DNA of 64,000 nucleotides from an uncultured Roseburia sp. (GTDB taxonomy: Bacteria > Bacillota > Clostridia > Lachnospirales > Lachnospiraceae), in assembly GCA_910577925.1 (NCBI GenBank), contig CAJTOI010000007.1:1-64000 (forward strand), in the 5' to 3' direction. The translations under genes and the position numbers were made by a program. Position 1 is the first letter of the stretch. Each line of letters begins with the position of its first letter. The notes beneath the pieces are model-generated. The model ran no database searches and had not been told where the DNA came from. It saw only the letters and a program-made list of their open reading frames with translations. This document shows, in pieces, positions 1 to 7,928 of the stretch.

Positions 1-1
1 A

Positions 2-316
2 GATGATGTGGGAATGGATGTAGTGACAGCAGAAAATGGGCAGGTAGCAGTCAATATTTTCAATAATTGTGCGGATGGAACATATGATGCCATTATAATG
101 GATGTGCGGATGCCAGTCATGGATGGTTTATCCGCTGCGAAGAAAATTCGTACATTGCCGAAAAATGATGCACCAACAATTCCAATTATAGCTATGACAG
201 CGGATACTTTTGAAGAGGATATTAAAAGAACGGAAGAAGCTGGTATGAATGCTCATTTATCAAAGCCTATTAATTTGGAAGAAGTGATTCGGACTTTAAA
301 TAGATGTCTATCTTGA
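2..316 (+). CDS. Receiver-domain protein, C-terminal part (cut by window edge)
   Basis: The reading frame is open to the left edge, so only the last ~104 residues are present. They form most of a response-regulator receiver domain: the phospho-acceptor aspartate lies in MDVRMPVMDG, the conserved Thr in MTAD and the conserved Lys in SKP. No output domain follows the receiver before the stop. The protein is therefore either a hybrid sensor kinase ending in a receiver or a single-domain regulator; the sequence cannot decide. The SKPINLEEV ending is more typical of receivers at the C-terminus of hybrid kinases (inference). Sits in AT-rich DNA unlike the region beyond 2.2 kb. Confidence 0.85.
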   Translation, partial: DDVGMDVVTAENGQVAVNIFNNCADGTYDAIIMDVRMPVMDGLSAAKKIRTLPKNDAPTIPIIAMTADTFEEDIKRTEEAGMNAHLSKPINLEEVIRTLNRCLS

Positions 317-444
317 AAAGAAATCACGAGCATGCTTGACAGTAAAGTGTTTATTAAAATTTAAACATAGTAATTATATCGTTAATCTGAAATAGTTATA
401 GATAAGGTAAAAGACGTTGTACCATGAAATTGAAAACATCAGTT

Positions 445-480
445 AGGGAAGCAGAGATTCGAGAGAGTCCCTGCTTTTTT
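445..480 (+). terminator. Weak terminator-like hairpin
   Basis: AGGGA at 445-449 can pair with TCCCT at 468-472, or AGCAG at 450-454 with CTGCT at 471-475, and a run of six T follows. The stems are short, so it is only a possible terminator for the receiver gene. The rest of the 317-701 gap holds a 29-residue coding-like scrap ending near 597 and otherwise nothing I recognise. Confidence 0.35.
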
Positions 481-701
481 GTGTGCAAAATTAAATTCAT
501 CACTTGACAATGTTGCATAGAGCGTAACGGTCTTTATGAGAAGCAGAATGACTTGAAAGGGCAGAAACAGCAGATAGAGAGAGCATTGGAGCGATAAAAA
601 ATGTGGGGCGTGGCGGTTGCTGTGCCCTATATTTTTTGTGGTAAATAAGGAATAAAAGTGGTATAATCAAATGAACAAAGCAAGAGTTAAGGAAAAGAAA
701 A

Positions 702-950
702 ATGGAAGATAAAAAGATATTGCTTGATAATATTGAAAAAATTCATACAACCGAAATGGGAATTGATAGAATTAAAAGAAACCTAAAAATAGATACAACA
801 GATGTTGTTGAGTACTGCAAAAATAAAGTGTTAGATAAAAATTGTAACATATACAAACAGGGCAAAAATTGGTATTGTGAGGTTGAAAATATCAAAATTA
901 CTATCAACTCATATAGTTATACAATTATCACGGCACACATTGTTAAATAA
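702..950 (+). CDS. DUF3781 family protein
   Basis: 82-residue basic protein. The pattern of an N-terminal helix with an IxxxHTTxxGxxRI-like stretch, a DVVxYCKxK helix and a C-terminal TINSYSYTIITAH segment matches the DUF3781 family, which has no established function. The start is preceded by a purine-rich stretch (AAGGAAAAG) about 6 bases upstream. A TATAAT at 662-667 could be its -10 element, but no good -35 is seen at 16-18 bp. There is no signal peptide or membrane segment, so it is probably cytoplasmic. Family proteins occur in accessory regions of Firmicutes, which fits the AT-rich surroundings. Confidence 0.75.
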   Translation: MEDKKILLDNIEKIHTTEMGIDRIKRNLKIDTTDVVEYCKNKVLDKNCNIYKQGKNWYCEVENIKITINSYSYTIITAHIVK

Positions 951-984
951 AATCGGGATTTACTAAAACAATAGGGGGTAAAAA

Positions 985-1150
985 GTGGATAAAAAACCGT
1001 TAGCAAATTGCTGACAATAGCAGGTGTATGTTTGTTATTATCTGCTATGATATTTATTTGTTTATGTCTTTTTTCGGCTGAAAAAACAACACGTATTTAG
1101 GCATTGCATTAGGTAACATTATCTTATTGAATTTATTCCATTATAATTAA
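985..1150 (+). pseudogene. Small two-helix membrane protein, broken by two A-tract frameshifts
   Basis: A GTG start at 985 with a good ribosome site (AGGGGG at 973-978) opens a frame that stops after nine codons. Adding one A to the A6 run at 991-996 and one A to the A6 run at 1081-1086 restores a continuous 55-codon frame ending at TAA 1148-1150. The restored peptide begins MDKKTVSKLL, has a hydrophobic helix (IAGVCLLLSAMIFICLCLF), a polar turn (SAEKNNTY) and a second hydrophobic stretch. No family is recognised. Either the gene is decayed or both A-runs are miscounted in the assembly. Confidence 0.6.
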
Positions 1151-1229
1151 AAGTCAAATATTAAAGTAGTTACAACTTTCAGCTTGTCTGATGAAAACTT
1201 ACGGAGGTTATGGAAAGGAGGAATGAAGT

Positions 1230-1325
1230 ATGGTTAGTGATTTTTTGGGAGCAGCATTTCCGTGGATTTTACTTGGTTTATTTGTGGCCATCAGTTGTTC
1301 GCTTATGAGTAAAGAAAAGAAATAA
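1230..1325 (+). CDS. 31-residue single-helix membrane peptide
   Basis: ATG at 1230 follows an excellent ribosome site (AAAGGAGG at 1214-1221). The peptide has a short N-terminus (MVSDFLGAAF), one strongly hydrophobic segment (PWILLGLFVAISCSL) and a basic tail (MSKEKK), which predicts a single membrane helix with the tail inside. I do not recognise a family. The strong start signal and the sensible topology make it more than a chance frame, but its job is unknown. It could be a small membrane partner of a lost or unseen neighbour. Confidence 0.55.
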   Translation: MVSDFLGAAFPWILLGLFVAISCSLMSKEKK

Positions 1326-1379
1326 ATTCATATTTGTAGGTAAGATGGAAAAAGCATTGTTACGCTTTAGGAGATTTTG

Positions 1380-1457
1380 AACCCTTATTTTATATGGGGT
1401 TTAACAGTAAAAATGATGATGGCGGTATCTTGTACCATTATCATCAAAATAGGGGTT
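1380..1457 (+). repeat. Nested imperfect inverted repeat
   Basis: The outer arms at 1380-1390 and 1447-1457 match over 10 of 11 bases, and the inner arms at 1413-1422 and 1435-1444 over 9 of 10. It could fold as one long hairpin with a bulged left side. No T-run follows. Apart from this and a 15-base palindrome at 1499-1513, the 1326-1750 gap shows no gene I can support. Confidence 0.4.
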
Positions 1458-1822
1458 ATGTTGCGTAACAGAAGTGATTATATAATTTTTCCTTATTAAT
1501 GTAATAATTACATGGTGCTAGCACAATGTAGACATGGCAGTCAAAGAGAAAATCTGTGATACCCGTATGATACCTGTTTGCTCTGAAACTGTAAATACGG
1601 TGTAAAATATGAATATTATAGCTATGAAAACCTTTAAAAAGCAATCAAATATTTAACAATTATGTTGTGGTTGCAGGGAGCTCGAATAGTCGAAGGTGAG
1701 CCGTGAAGCCAGTAAAATCAAGGCTTTCCGGCTTCCTTGGATTTTTTGGACAGGCTACAATAAACTGGACAGATCTTTTAAGGTCATATAGTATAAAATC
1801 AATAAGCAAAGGAGCAGACAAT

Positions 1823-2002
1823 ATGACCGAGACAAAACAGCGAAGAAAACCTCGCAAATACACGGATGAGTTTAAGCAGCAATTAGTGGACTTATACCGT
1901 TCCGGCAGGAGAAGATGTGATATCTGCAGGGAATACGATATCTCCCATTCACTGTTTGATAAATGGGTAAAACAGGCGGCGCTGATCTTAGGACGAAAGT
2001 AA
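1823..2002 (+). pseudogene. IS3-family OrfA with internal deletion
   Basis: The 59-residue product starts MTETKQRRKPRKYTDEFKQQ and has the helix-turn-helix typical of IS3 OrfA. It then runs from KWVKQ straight into AALILGRK, which is the usual C-terminus of OrfA. Intact proteins of this group are about 95-100 residues and have a leucine-zipper coiled coil between these two points. About 40 residues are therefore missing, and KQA occurs on both sides of the usual gap, which suggests deletion between short repeats (inference). A ribosome site (AAAGGAG) precedes the start. Confidence 0.8.
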
Positions 2003-2160
2003 ATGTGATCAAAGCGAACAGTCACAAATACTCTGTATCAGCAATGTGCCGCGTCCTGCAGGTAAATCGAAGCACTTATTACTATGAGGAAAAGCCGAAG
2101 CCGGATGAGGCAGAGTTTTCCTCTGAAATCGCTGAAAATTTCAGGGAGTCGGAGAGGACA
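1981..2160 (+). pseudogene. IS3-family OrfB, truncated 5' fragment
   Basis: In the -1 frame relative to orfA the sequence reads VNVIKANSHKYSVSAMCRVL followed by QVNRSTYYYE, the standard start of IS3-family OrfB (N-terminal HTH-like domain). Similarity ends after the SERT residues near 2158, and the integrase core with its DDE triad is absent. The frame runs on to a stop at 2203-2205 only by chance in the neighbouring gene. Confidence 0.8.
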
Positions 2161-2201
2161 TCGAATGGAAGGAAAGCGGCGTCGCTTTTGAAGACGGGCC
2201 G

Positions 2202-3020
2202 GTGACATTTCAGGACCCGGTGACGGAACAGATGCTGCGCAATATGATCGGAAAGCCGGAGGGCGAGGTGCTGCGCAGTGAGCTGCAGGAGATTCATGCA
2301 ATCTACTGGGTGCTGGGCAGCTATTGGTCGAATCTGCAGTATGAGGACAAAAACACCGGGGACCAAGGGGAGTTTGCGGGACGGCAGCCGCAGTCACTGG
2401 AGGATTTCGCGCTCTGCGATAATCTGCAGAAGCTGTCCTTTGGAAGTATCGAGGCGCCGTCTTTGGCACCGCTTGCCTCGCTGACGCAGCTTGAGAGCAT
2501 TTATTTCGGCGGCTCAACGGTGACGGAGGAACGGCTTTGGGAGCTGGAGCTGCTGAAGGAATTAAAGCAGCTTTCGTTCTGTACGGGTGATTATATGGAT
2601 TGGAGCGAGATCACGGACGGCAGTTTTCTGCTTCCGCTTGCGGACCGGCTGACGTATCTGGACGCGGCGGGGAAAGTCCGGTGGAACCCCGAGGCGCTTG
2701 CGCAGATGACGGAGCTGGACTGTCTTTTGCTCGAGGAGGCGGATGATCTTTCTTTTCTGGAGGAGCTGACCGGGCTGGAGGAGCTGGTGCTCTATGCCTG
2801 TACGGCCGATGACTGGAGCCCGCTTGCGGCGCAGCAGAATCTGAGGCATCTGGTAATCAGCGGGAATCAGAATATGGCGCCCAGCGTTACGTTAGAGGAC
2901 CTTAGCGTGCTTGTCAATCTGGAATATCTCGAACTGAATTTTACGGATATTACAAAGGAGCATTCCAGAGAGGAAATTATCGACGCGCTGCCGGCATTGA
3001 CCGGATTTTATGTAATGTAA
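2202..3020 (+). CDS. Leucine-rich-repeat protein, 5'-truncated
   Basis: 272 codons from a GTG at 2202, but the frame stays open upstream to 2136 and the protein-like sequence begins at about 2157, exactly where the IS remnant ends. The product opens with VTFQDPVTEQMLRNMIGKPE, like the cap that precedes leucine-rich repeats in internalin-type proteins. About six degenerate LRR units follow, with patterns such as LCDNLQKLSFGS, LTQLESIYFGG and LVNLEYLELNFTDI. No signal peptide or anchor remains, so the N-terminus has been lost. No convincing ribosome site precedes the GTG, so expression is doubtful. LRR proteins of this kind usually act at the cell surface in binding. Confidence 0.7.
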   Translation: MTFQDPVTEQMLRNMIGKPEGEVLRSELQEIHAIYWVLGSYWSNLQYEDKNTGDQGEFAGRQPQSLEDFALCDNLQKLSFGSIEAPSLAPLASLTQLESIYFGGSTVTEERLWELELLKELKQLSFCTGDYMDWSEITDGSFLLPLADRLTYLDAAGKVRWNPEALAQMTELDCLLLEEADDLSFLEELTGLEELVLYACTADDWSPLAAQQNLRHLVISGNQNMAPSVTLEDLSVLVNLEYLELNFTDITKEHSREEIIDALPALTGFYVM

Positions 3021-3037
3021 GGAAACGCAGAAGACGG

Positions 3038-4681
3038 ATGATGAGACGAAAGAAGATATGGGCAGTCGGATGGATTGCGGCGTTTGCGGTTGCGGCAGCG
3101 GCGGGATGCGCCGCTGCCGGAAATAAAAGTGAGGACAGACATGCGGTGACACAGGAGACCGAGGAGAACACCGCAGGCGACGGGACCGTGAGCGGAGAGC
3201 CTGCGGCGGAACCGGAGCATAAGGAACCTGCGGTGAGCACGGTGCGTGTGACGGCGGTCGAGGGAACGATGATTACGGCGGAGCCCGGAATGCTTTCGGC
3301 AGGCGACGGAGCCGGGTTTACGGGCAGCGGCGGAAGCATGCGGTTTGAAGTGACGGACGACACCGCAATTACCGTCGAGTACCCGCGGGGAAGCGCGGAG
3401 GGAAATCTCGGCGATCTGGTGCTCGGAAGCGTGCTTAAGGTGACGGCGGCCGCCGACGGAACCGCGGAGGCCGTCACCGTGAAATATTTGGACGACGGGC
3501 AGAATTTCGGCGGCAATGTGCCGGTAAACGGAACCGCGGCCGTCACGCTGGATACGGACGGGGAAATTGAGGGGCAGACTTATACCTGTGACGGTGACGA
3601 TGAAAATGCGCTGCGGGCGGACGGGGCATCGGTCAGCCTTTTGAATATCACCGTCAACAAAACCGGAGGCACCTCCTCTGATGCGGCAGCCGGAGAGCTA
3701 TACGGGCAGAATGCGGGGTTTCTGGCGTTAAACGGTGCGCAGGTCACGCTTGCCAATGCCGTGATTGATACCGATGCGGCAAACGGGACCGGAGTGTTCG
3801 GCTACGGGGACGGAACGGCGGTTGCGATTGCGGATTCGACGATACGCACGGCGGGAGAGGATTCCGGCGGTATCCAGGCGGCTGATGCCGCAGCCGTGAC
3901 GGCGGTAAATCTGGATGTCGAGACGCAGGGGAGCGCGTCGGCGGCCATCCGCGGCAGCGGAGGAACGATCCGTGCGGAGGGCGGAAGCTTTGTGACAAAC
4001 GGAGACGGGAGTCCGGCTGTCCGCTGTGCGGCGGATATTTCCGTAAGCGGGGCGGTGCTGCGCGCAGATGCGGGCGCAGGCGCATTGATTGAGGGAAACG
4101 GTTCGCTGGCGCTGACGGACTGTGACGTTACGGGTAATATGAATCGGGCCGACGGAGAGGACTTCGACGGGAAGCTTGGCTGTATTCTGATCTGCGGGAG
4201 CAGATACGGGGATACGAATCCGGGAACGGCCGTCTTTGCGGCGGAGGGCGGGAGCATCACATCCCAGTCCGGCGATATGTTTTATGTGAGGGATACCGGC
4301 TGTGAGATATACTTAAAGGATGTGGACGTTACGCTTATAAACGATATTTTTCTGCGCATTGAGGGGAGTGACTTCGGAAGAGACCGGGGGTCGGCAGACA
4401 CAGGCGGCCAAAGCGTGACGCTGACGGCTGAGGCGCAGGAGCTTTCGGGCAATATCTTTGTGGATGAAATGTCCGGCCTTGCGCTTACCATGAAAGACGG
4501 AACGGTATACAACGGTGCGATAAATCCGGGGAGAGCGGGCGGCCGGGTGCATGTGATTATGGATAAGACGTCCGTGTGGACGCTGACGGCGGACACGTAT
4601 ATCAACGGATTTGAGGGTGATATGGGCGATGTGAATGCCAACGGATATCATCTGTATGTAGGCGGCGAGGAAGTTTTATAA
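3038..4681 (+). CDS. Beta-helix surface lipoprotein
   Basis: 547 residues. The N-terminus (MMRRKK, a hydrophobic stretch, then AAAGC) is a lipoprotein signal with the lipidated Cys near residue 25. After a Glu-rich linker and a small beta domain (residues ~65-150), most of the protein is a series of short Gly/Asp/Ala-rich beta strands of the right-handed beta-helix kind: words such as GTGVFGYGDGT, DSGGIQAAD and GSASAAIRGS recur. Gut Clostridia carry many such proteins, often labelled adhesin-like or carbohydrate-binding; the ligand is not known. It starts 17 bases after the LRR gene and may have shared its transcript. GC-rich codon use matches the chromosome, not the IS region. Confidence 0.7.
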   Translation: MMRRKKIWAVGWIAAFAVAAAAGCAAAGNKSEDRHAVTQETEENTAGDGTVSGEPAAEPEHKEPAVSTVRVTAVEGTMITAEPGMLSAGDGAGFTGSGGSMRFEVTDDTAITVEYPRGSAEGNLGDLVLGSVLKVTAAADGTAEAVTVKYLDDGQNFGGNVPVNGTAAVTLDTDGEIEGQTYTCDGDDENALRADGASVSLLNITVNKTGGTSSDAAAGELYGQNAGFLALNGAQVTLANAVIDTDAANGTGVFGYGDGTAVAIADSTIRTAGEDSGGIQAADAAAVTAVNLDVETQGSASAAIRGSGGTIRAEGGSFVTNGDGSPAVRCAADISVSGAVLRADAGAGALIEGNGSLALTDCDVTGNMNRADGEDFDGKLGCILICGSRYGDTNPGTAVFAAEGGSITSQSGDMFYVRDTGCEIYLKDVDVTLINDIFLRIEGSDFGRDRGSADTGGQSVTLTAEAQELSGNIFVDEMSGLALTMKDGTVYNGAINPGRAGGRVHVIMDKTSVWTLTADTYINGFEGDMGDVNANGYHLYVGGEEVL

Positions 4682-4693
4682 CGGAGAATCTTT

Positions 4694-5701
4694 ATGCAGT
4701 ATTATATGGCGCCGATGGAGGGACTGACCGGCTATGTGTACCGGAACGCCTTTCAGCGGTATTTCGGCGGGATCGATAAATATTTTACGCCGTTTCTTGC
4801 AAATAAAAAATTAAGCCACAGGGAGCGGAACGATATCCTTCCGGAACATAATGCGGGGATGGATGTCGTTCCGCAGATTCTTGCGAACCGTGCGGAGGAT
4901 TTTCTGTGTATTGCGCGGGAGTTAAAGGCATACGGCTACGACAGCGTGAATCTGAACCTGGGCTGTCCGTCGGGCACGGTCGCGGCAAAATACCGCGGCG
5001 CCGGTTTTCTGGCTCTGCCCGCGGAGCTGGATGCGTTTCTGGGGCAGATATACGAAACATGTGAATTGAAAATCTCAGTCAAGACGCGCATCGGAACAGA
5101 GGATGCCGGGGAGTGGGAAACGCTGCTTGCGATCTACGAAAAATATCCGCTAAAGGAGCTGATTATTCATCCGAGACTGCGGCGGGATTACTACAAAAAT
5201 GTGCCGAATTGGGAGGCGTACGCCTATGCGGCAAAGCACAGCAGGCATTCTCTGTGTTATAACGGGGATATCACGGATTCGGAGCGTTATGCGAAGCTGC
5301 GGGAGCGCTTTCCGCAGACGAAAAAGATGATGGTCGGCAGGGGATTACTGGCAAATCCGCGGCTTTTGGAGGAATTGCGCGCATGGGAGAGCTGCCCTGC
5401 GGCGGGCAGAGACAGGACCTGGACGGAGCGGGAGAAAGACCGGCTGCGCGCATTCTGCGACGACATTTTGGCGGGGTACTGTGCGGTCATGTCCGGAGAC
5501 CGGAATGTGCTGTTTAAAATGAAAGAGCTCTGGACATATATGGGGGAGCTGTTTGAGGAACCGCAGAAATATTTAAAGCGCATTCGAAAAGCAGAGAGTC
5601 TTTCGGCGTACGAGGCGGCAGTCTCTGCACTGTTTGCGGAGTGCGGACTGCAGGGAAGAGAGCAAGTTTCTTGCGGTTTTGACGAAGATGTGTTATCCTA
5701 A
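4694..5701 (+). CDS. tRNA-dihydrouridine synthase
   Basis: FMN-dependent reductase that converts uridine to dihydrouridine in the tRNA D-loop. The 335-residue protein shows the family landmarks in order: MAPMEGLT near the N-terminus (flavin site), NLGCPSGTV with the catalytic Cys near residue 97, KTRIG, IIHPR and the GRGLLANP phosphate-binding stretch. Its opening resembles the DusC/DusB-like group of Firmicutes; the exact position modified is not predictable here. A GGAG ribosome site lies 7 bases before the ATG. It sits in the same direction as shikimate kinase, 37 bases downstream, and may share its transcript. Confidence 0.9.
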   Translation: MQYYMAPMEGLTGYVYRNAFQRYFGGIDKYFTPFLANKKLSHRERNDILPEHNAGMDVVPQILANRAEDFLCIARELKAYGYDSVNLNLGCPSGTVAAKYRGAGFLALPAELDAFLGQIYETCELKISVKTRIGTEDAGEWETLLAIYEKYPLKELIIHPRLRRDYYKNVPNWEAYAYAAKHSRHSLCYNGDITDSERYAKLRERFPQTKKMMVGRGLLANPRLLEELRAWESCPAAGRDRTWTEREKDRLRAFCDDILAGYCAVMSGDRNVLFKMKELWTYMGELFEEPQKYLKRIRKAESLSAYEAAVSALFAECGLQGREQVSCGFDEDVLS

Positions 5702-5738
5702 ATAAACAGTGTAACATACAGCGGGGAGCGGCTGACAA

Positions 5739-6257
5739 ATGAAGAAAACAAATATTGTATTGATCGGAATGCCGGGTGTGGGAAAGAGCACGGTCGGCGT
5801 TATTTTGGCAAAAGTGCTGGGTTACGGGTTTATAGACGCGGATTTGGCGATTCAGGAAAAAGAAGGAAAGCTTTTGCATGAGATTATAGAAGAGGCGGGC
5901 GCAGAGGGATTTATCGAAGTGGAGGAGCGCGTCAACAGCCGGATAGAGGCGGAACACGCGATTATTGCGACGGGCGGAAGCGTCGTGTACGGAACCCGGG
6001 CGATGGAGCACCTGCGGGAAATCGGCGTGATTGTATATTTAAAACTTCCCTACGAGGAACTGAGCCGCAGGCTGTGTGATATCAAAGGGAGAGGGGTCGT
6101 GCTCAAAGACGGACAGACGCTGCGGGATTTGTATGACGAGCGGATTCCGCTGTACGAAAAATACGCGGATATCACGGTAGATGAACATCATTTGAATGTG
6201 GAAGAAACCATTGAGAAAATCGTGGAGTTGAAGGATAAGCTTTCATGGATAAAATAG
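5739..6257 (+). CDS. aroK: Shikimate kinase
   Basis: Phosphorylates shikimate with ATP in the pathway to chorismate. The 172-residue length is normal. The P-loop GMPGVGKST lies at residues 10-18, the substrate/Mg-binding DADLAIQ follows near 33, and ATGGSVV near 88 is the shikimate-binding glycine pair. The lid region contains KGRGVV rather than the more common RPLL, a variation seen in Clostridia. The gene overlaps the start of the peptidase gene by 13 bases, so the two are probably translated from one message. Confidence 0.92.
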   Translation: MKKTNIVLIGMPGVGKSTVGVILAKVLGYGFIDADLAIQEKEGKLLHEIIEEAGAEGFIEVEERVNSRIEAEHAIIATGGSVVYGTRAMEHLREIGVIVYLKLPYEELSRRLCDIKGRGVVLKDGQTLRDLYDERIPLYEKYADITVDEHHLNVEETIEKIVELKDKLSWIK

Positions 6258-7810
6258 AACTGAACTTTTCGAAAAAAGCAATCGCGCAGGCCGTACTGCC
6301 CGGAATCTTTTTTGCGGTTCTGCTGCTTGTCGCCGTTTCGCAGCGTGTCGGAATCGGACAGCGCTATCAGGAAGTGACGGTAAACGGGGACATGATAGGG
6401 CGTGTGGCAGGACATATCGATGTGCAGCAGGCCGTTTTGGACGCCCGCCGAAGCGTGGCGGCGGAATCGGAGGAGCGCCTCTGCGCAGAGATTACGTGCG
6501 AGACGGCGGACAGTCGAAAACCGTTTCAGAAATTATTATCGGAAGAAGAATTAAAGAACGCGCTTTGTGAGATAATAACGAAAAGCGCCGAGCAGGAAGC
6601 GGTGCGGGCATACACGGTGGCCATCGACGGCTATCATGCCAATTTTGCATCCCTTTCGGATGTGAAAACATTTCTCGACAAAGTCAAGGAACCTGCGGAT
6701 GAGCAGAATGTCTACCGGACGGAACTGTCCGCGTATGATTCCCATATCAGCGGGATTCTGTCGGCACGGCTGACAGAGGAGGCGCCGGCGGAAGCGGCGG
6801 CAGACGCCGGGCAGGAAGAGGCGGTAACGGACAGGCTTTTAGCGGGCGGGAGCGCGCTGTTTGCACAAGTGCTCCGCTATGCGGGGGGAAATCCGGACTC
6901 CGGGGAATATCAGGCCGGTATTCTCGATATGGAGTTTGTGGAGCGCGTGGAGGTCTATGAGAATTACGTCGGCCCCGACGAGATAGCGGACATCGAAGAA
7001 CAGGTTGAGGAAGTAACAAAAGAAAAAGAATCGAATAAAATATATGTAGTGGAGAGCGGAGACTGTCTGTCGGTGATCGCGATGGATCATGATACCACCG
7101 TATCATCCATTATGGCGTTAAACGGTATGGAGGATGCGGATGCGATTATCCGAGACGGGCAGGAACTGATTATTGCGGTTCCCGAGCCTGATTTGAAGCT
7201 CCGCATTACCGTGGGCGAGGTGTATGAGGAGGATTACAATGCAGACCCCGTGATCATTGAAAATGACGGCTGGTATACGACCCGGGAGGAAGTCCGTGAC
7301 GCGGGAACGACCGGGCATCGGGAGAGAAATGATATTGTAATCTATGAAAACGGACTGGAAACCGAAAGGACCCTTGTACGTGAGAACATTATGGTGGAAT
7401 CCACCCCGGCGGTGATCGAGCGGGGAACGATTATTCCGCCGACCTACATCAAACCGATCGGAGGAGGCAGATATACATCCGGCTTCGGACGGCGCTGGGG
7501 CCGCCTGCACAAGGGCGTGGACTGGGCATGCCCGGTCGGGACCACGGTGTATGCTTCCTGTGGGGGAACCGTGATCCAGGCAGCCTACAGCGGCGGCTAC
7601 GGAAATGTCGTGGTAATCAGCCATCCGGACGGAAGAATGACACGCTACGCACACAACAGCAAGCTTTTAGTCAGCGCGGGACAGCATGTGGAACAGGGGC
7701 AGGCGCTGGCCTTAAGCGGCAACACGGGACGTTCTACGGGACCGCATGTGCACTTTGAGCTGTATGTCAACGGAGCGGCGGTAAACCCGTTAAATTACAT
7801 CAGCTACTGA
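6245..7810 (+). CDS. Membrane-anchored LysM/G5/M23 peptidoglycan peptidase
   Basis: 521 residues with an N-terminal anchor helix (AVLPGIFFAVLLLVAVS, ~15-32). A LysM domain follows at about 260-310 (YVVESGDCLSVIAMDHDTTV), then a G5-like domain at about 320-385. The C-terminal M23 (LytM) domain carries the zinc ligands in HKGVDWA and in GPHVHFEL, so catalytic residues appear intact. It should cut peptide cross-links in the cell wall from outside the membrane. Proteins with this order are common in Clostridia, and some take part in sporulation or division; which applies here is not shown. The ATG overlaps the end of aroK and has an AAGGA site about 9 bases upstream. Confidence 0.88.
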   Translation: MDKIELNFSKKAIAQAVLPGIFFAVLLLVAVSQRVGIGQRYQEVTVNGDMIGRVAGHIDVQQAVLDARRSVAAESEERLCAEITCETADSRKPFQKLLSEEELKNALCEIITKSAEQEAVRAYTVAIDGYHANFASLSDVKTFLDKVKEPADEQNVYRTELSAYDSHISGILSARLTEEAPAEAAADAGQEEAVTDRLLAGGSALFAQVLRYAGGNPDSGEYQAGILDMEFVERVEVYENYVGPDEIADIEEQVEEVTKEKESNKIYVVESGDCLSVIAMDHDTTVSSIMALNGMEDADAIIRDGQELIIAVPEPDLKLRITVGEVYEEDYNADPVIIENDGWYTTREEVRDAGTTGHRERNDIVIYENGLETERTLVRENIMVESTPAVIERGTIIPPTYIKPIGGGRYTSGFGRRWGRLHKGVDWACPVGTTVYASCGGTVIQAAYSGGYGNVVVISHPDGRMTRYAHNSKLLVSAGQHVEQGQALALSGNTGRSTGPHVHFELYVNGAAVNPLNYISY

Positions 7811-7862
7811 AACAGGACGGTATCTGTCAGCATTTGACAGCAGTGTACCGAAGAAGATTTAC

Positions 7863-7892
7863 TTGACAAAAGTGCGGGATAGTTACTATAAT
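7863..7892 (+). promoter_or_regulatory. Sigma-A promoter of murA
   Basis: TTGACA at 7863-7868 and TATAAT at 7887-7892, both perfect, are separated by 18 bp. Transcription should begin near 7899, which rules out the upstream in-frame start at 7863 and supports ATG 7929. Confidence 0.85.
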
Positions 7893-7928
7893 TACGTGTT
7901 TGTAGGAAGTTGTTCATCGAGGTGTGAT

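Larger units (their letters stand above)
1750..2160 (+). mobile_element. IS3-family insertion sequence remnant
   Basis: The stretch holds a shortened orfA and the first part of orfB of an IS3-family (IS150-like) element. The left boundary is uncertain; repeated TGGACAG words near 1748 and 1770 may belong to the end sequence. The right boundary is a clear loss of transposase coding near 2160, where the sequence passes into an unrelated gene. The catalytic DDE part is missing, so the element cannot move on its own. Confidence 0.8.

Noticed and set aside
517..597. 29-codon coding-like scrap ending EKQNDLKGQKQQIERALER
   Set aside because: No start codon or ribosome site and too short to classify; it may be the tail of a lost gene but this cannot be supported.
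1533..1604. 23-codon frame (MAVKEKICDTRMIPV...)
   Set aside because: No ribosome site and no recognisable pattern; probably chance or a decayed fragment.
1..2160. Integrative element or prophage at the left edge
   Set aside because: No integrase, att repeats, relaxase or phage gene is visible; only an IS remnant and small genes.
7863..7928. Upstream extension of murA (22 extra codons)
   Set aside because: It begins inside a perfect sigma-A promoter and would not be transcribed; ATG 7929 has a ribosome site and matches the family start.
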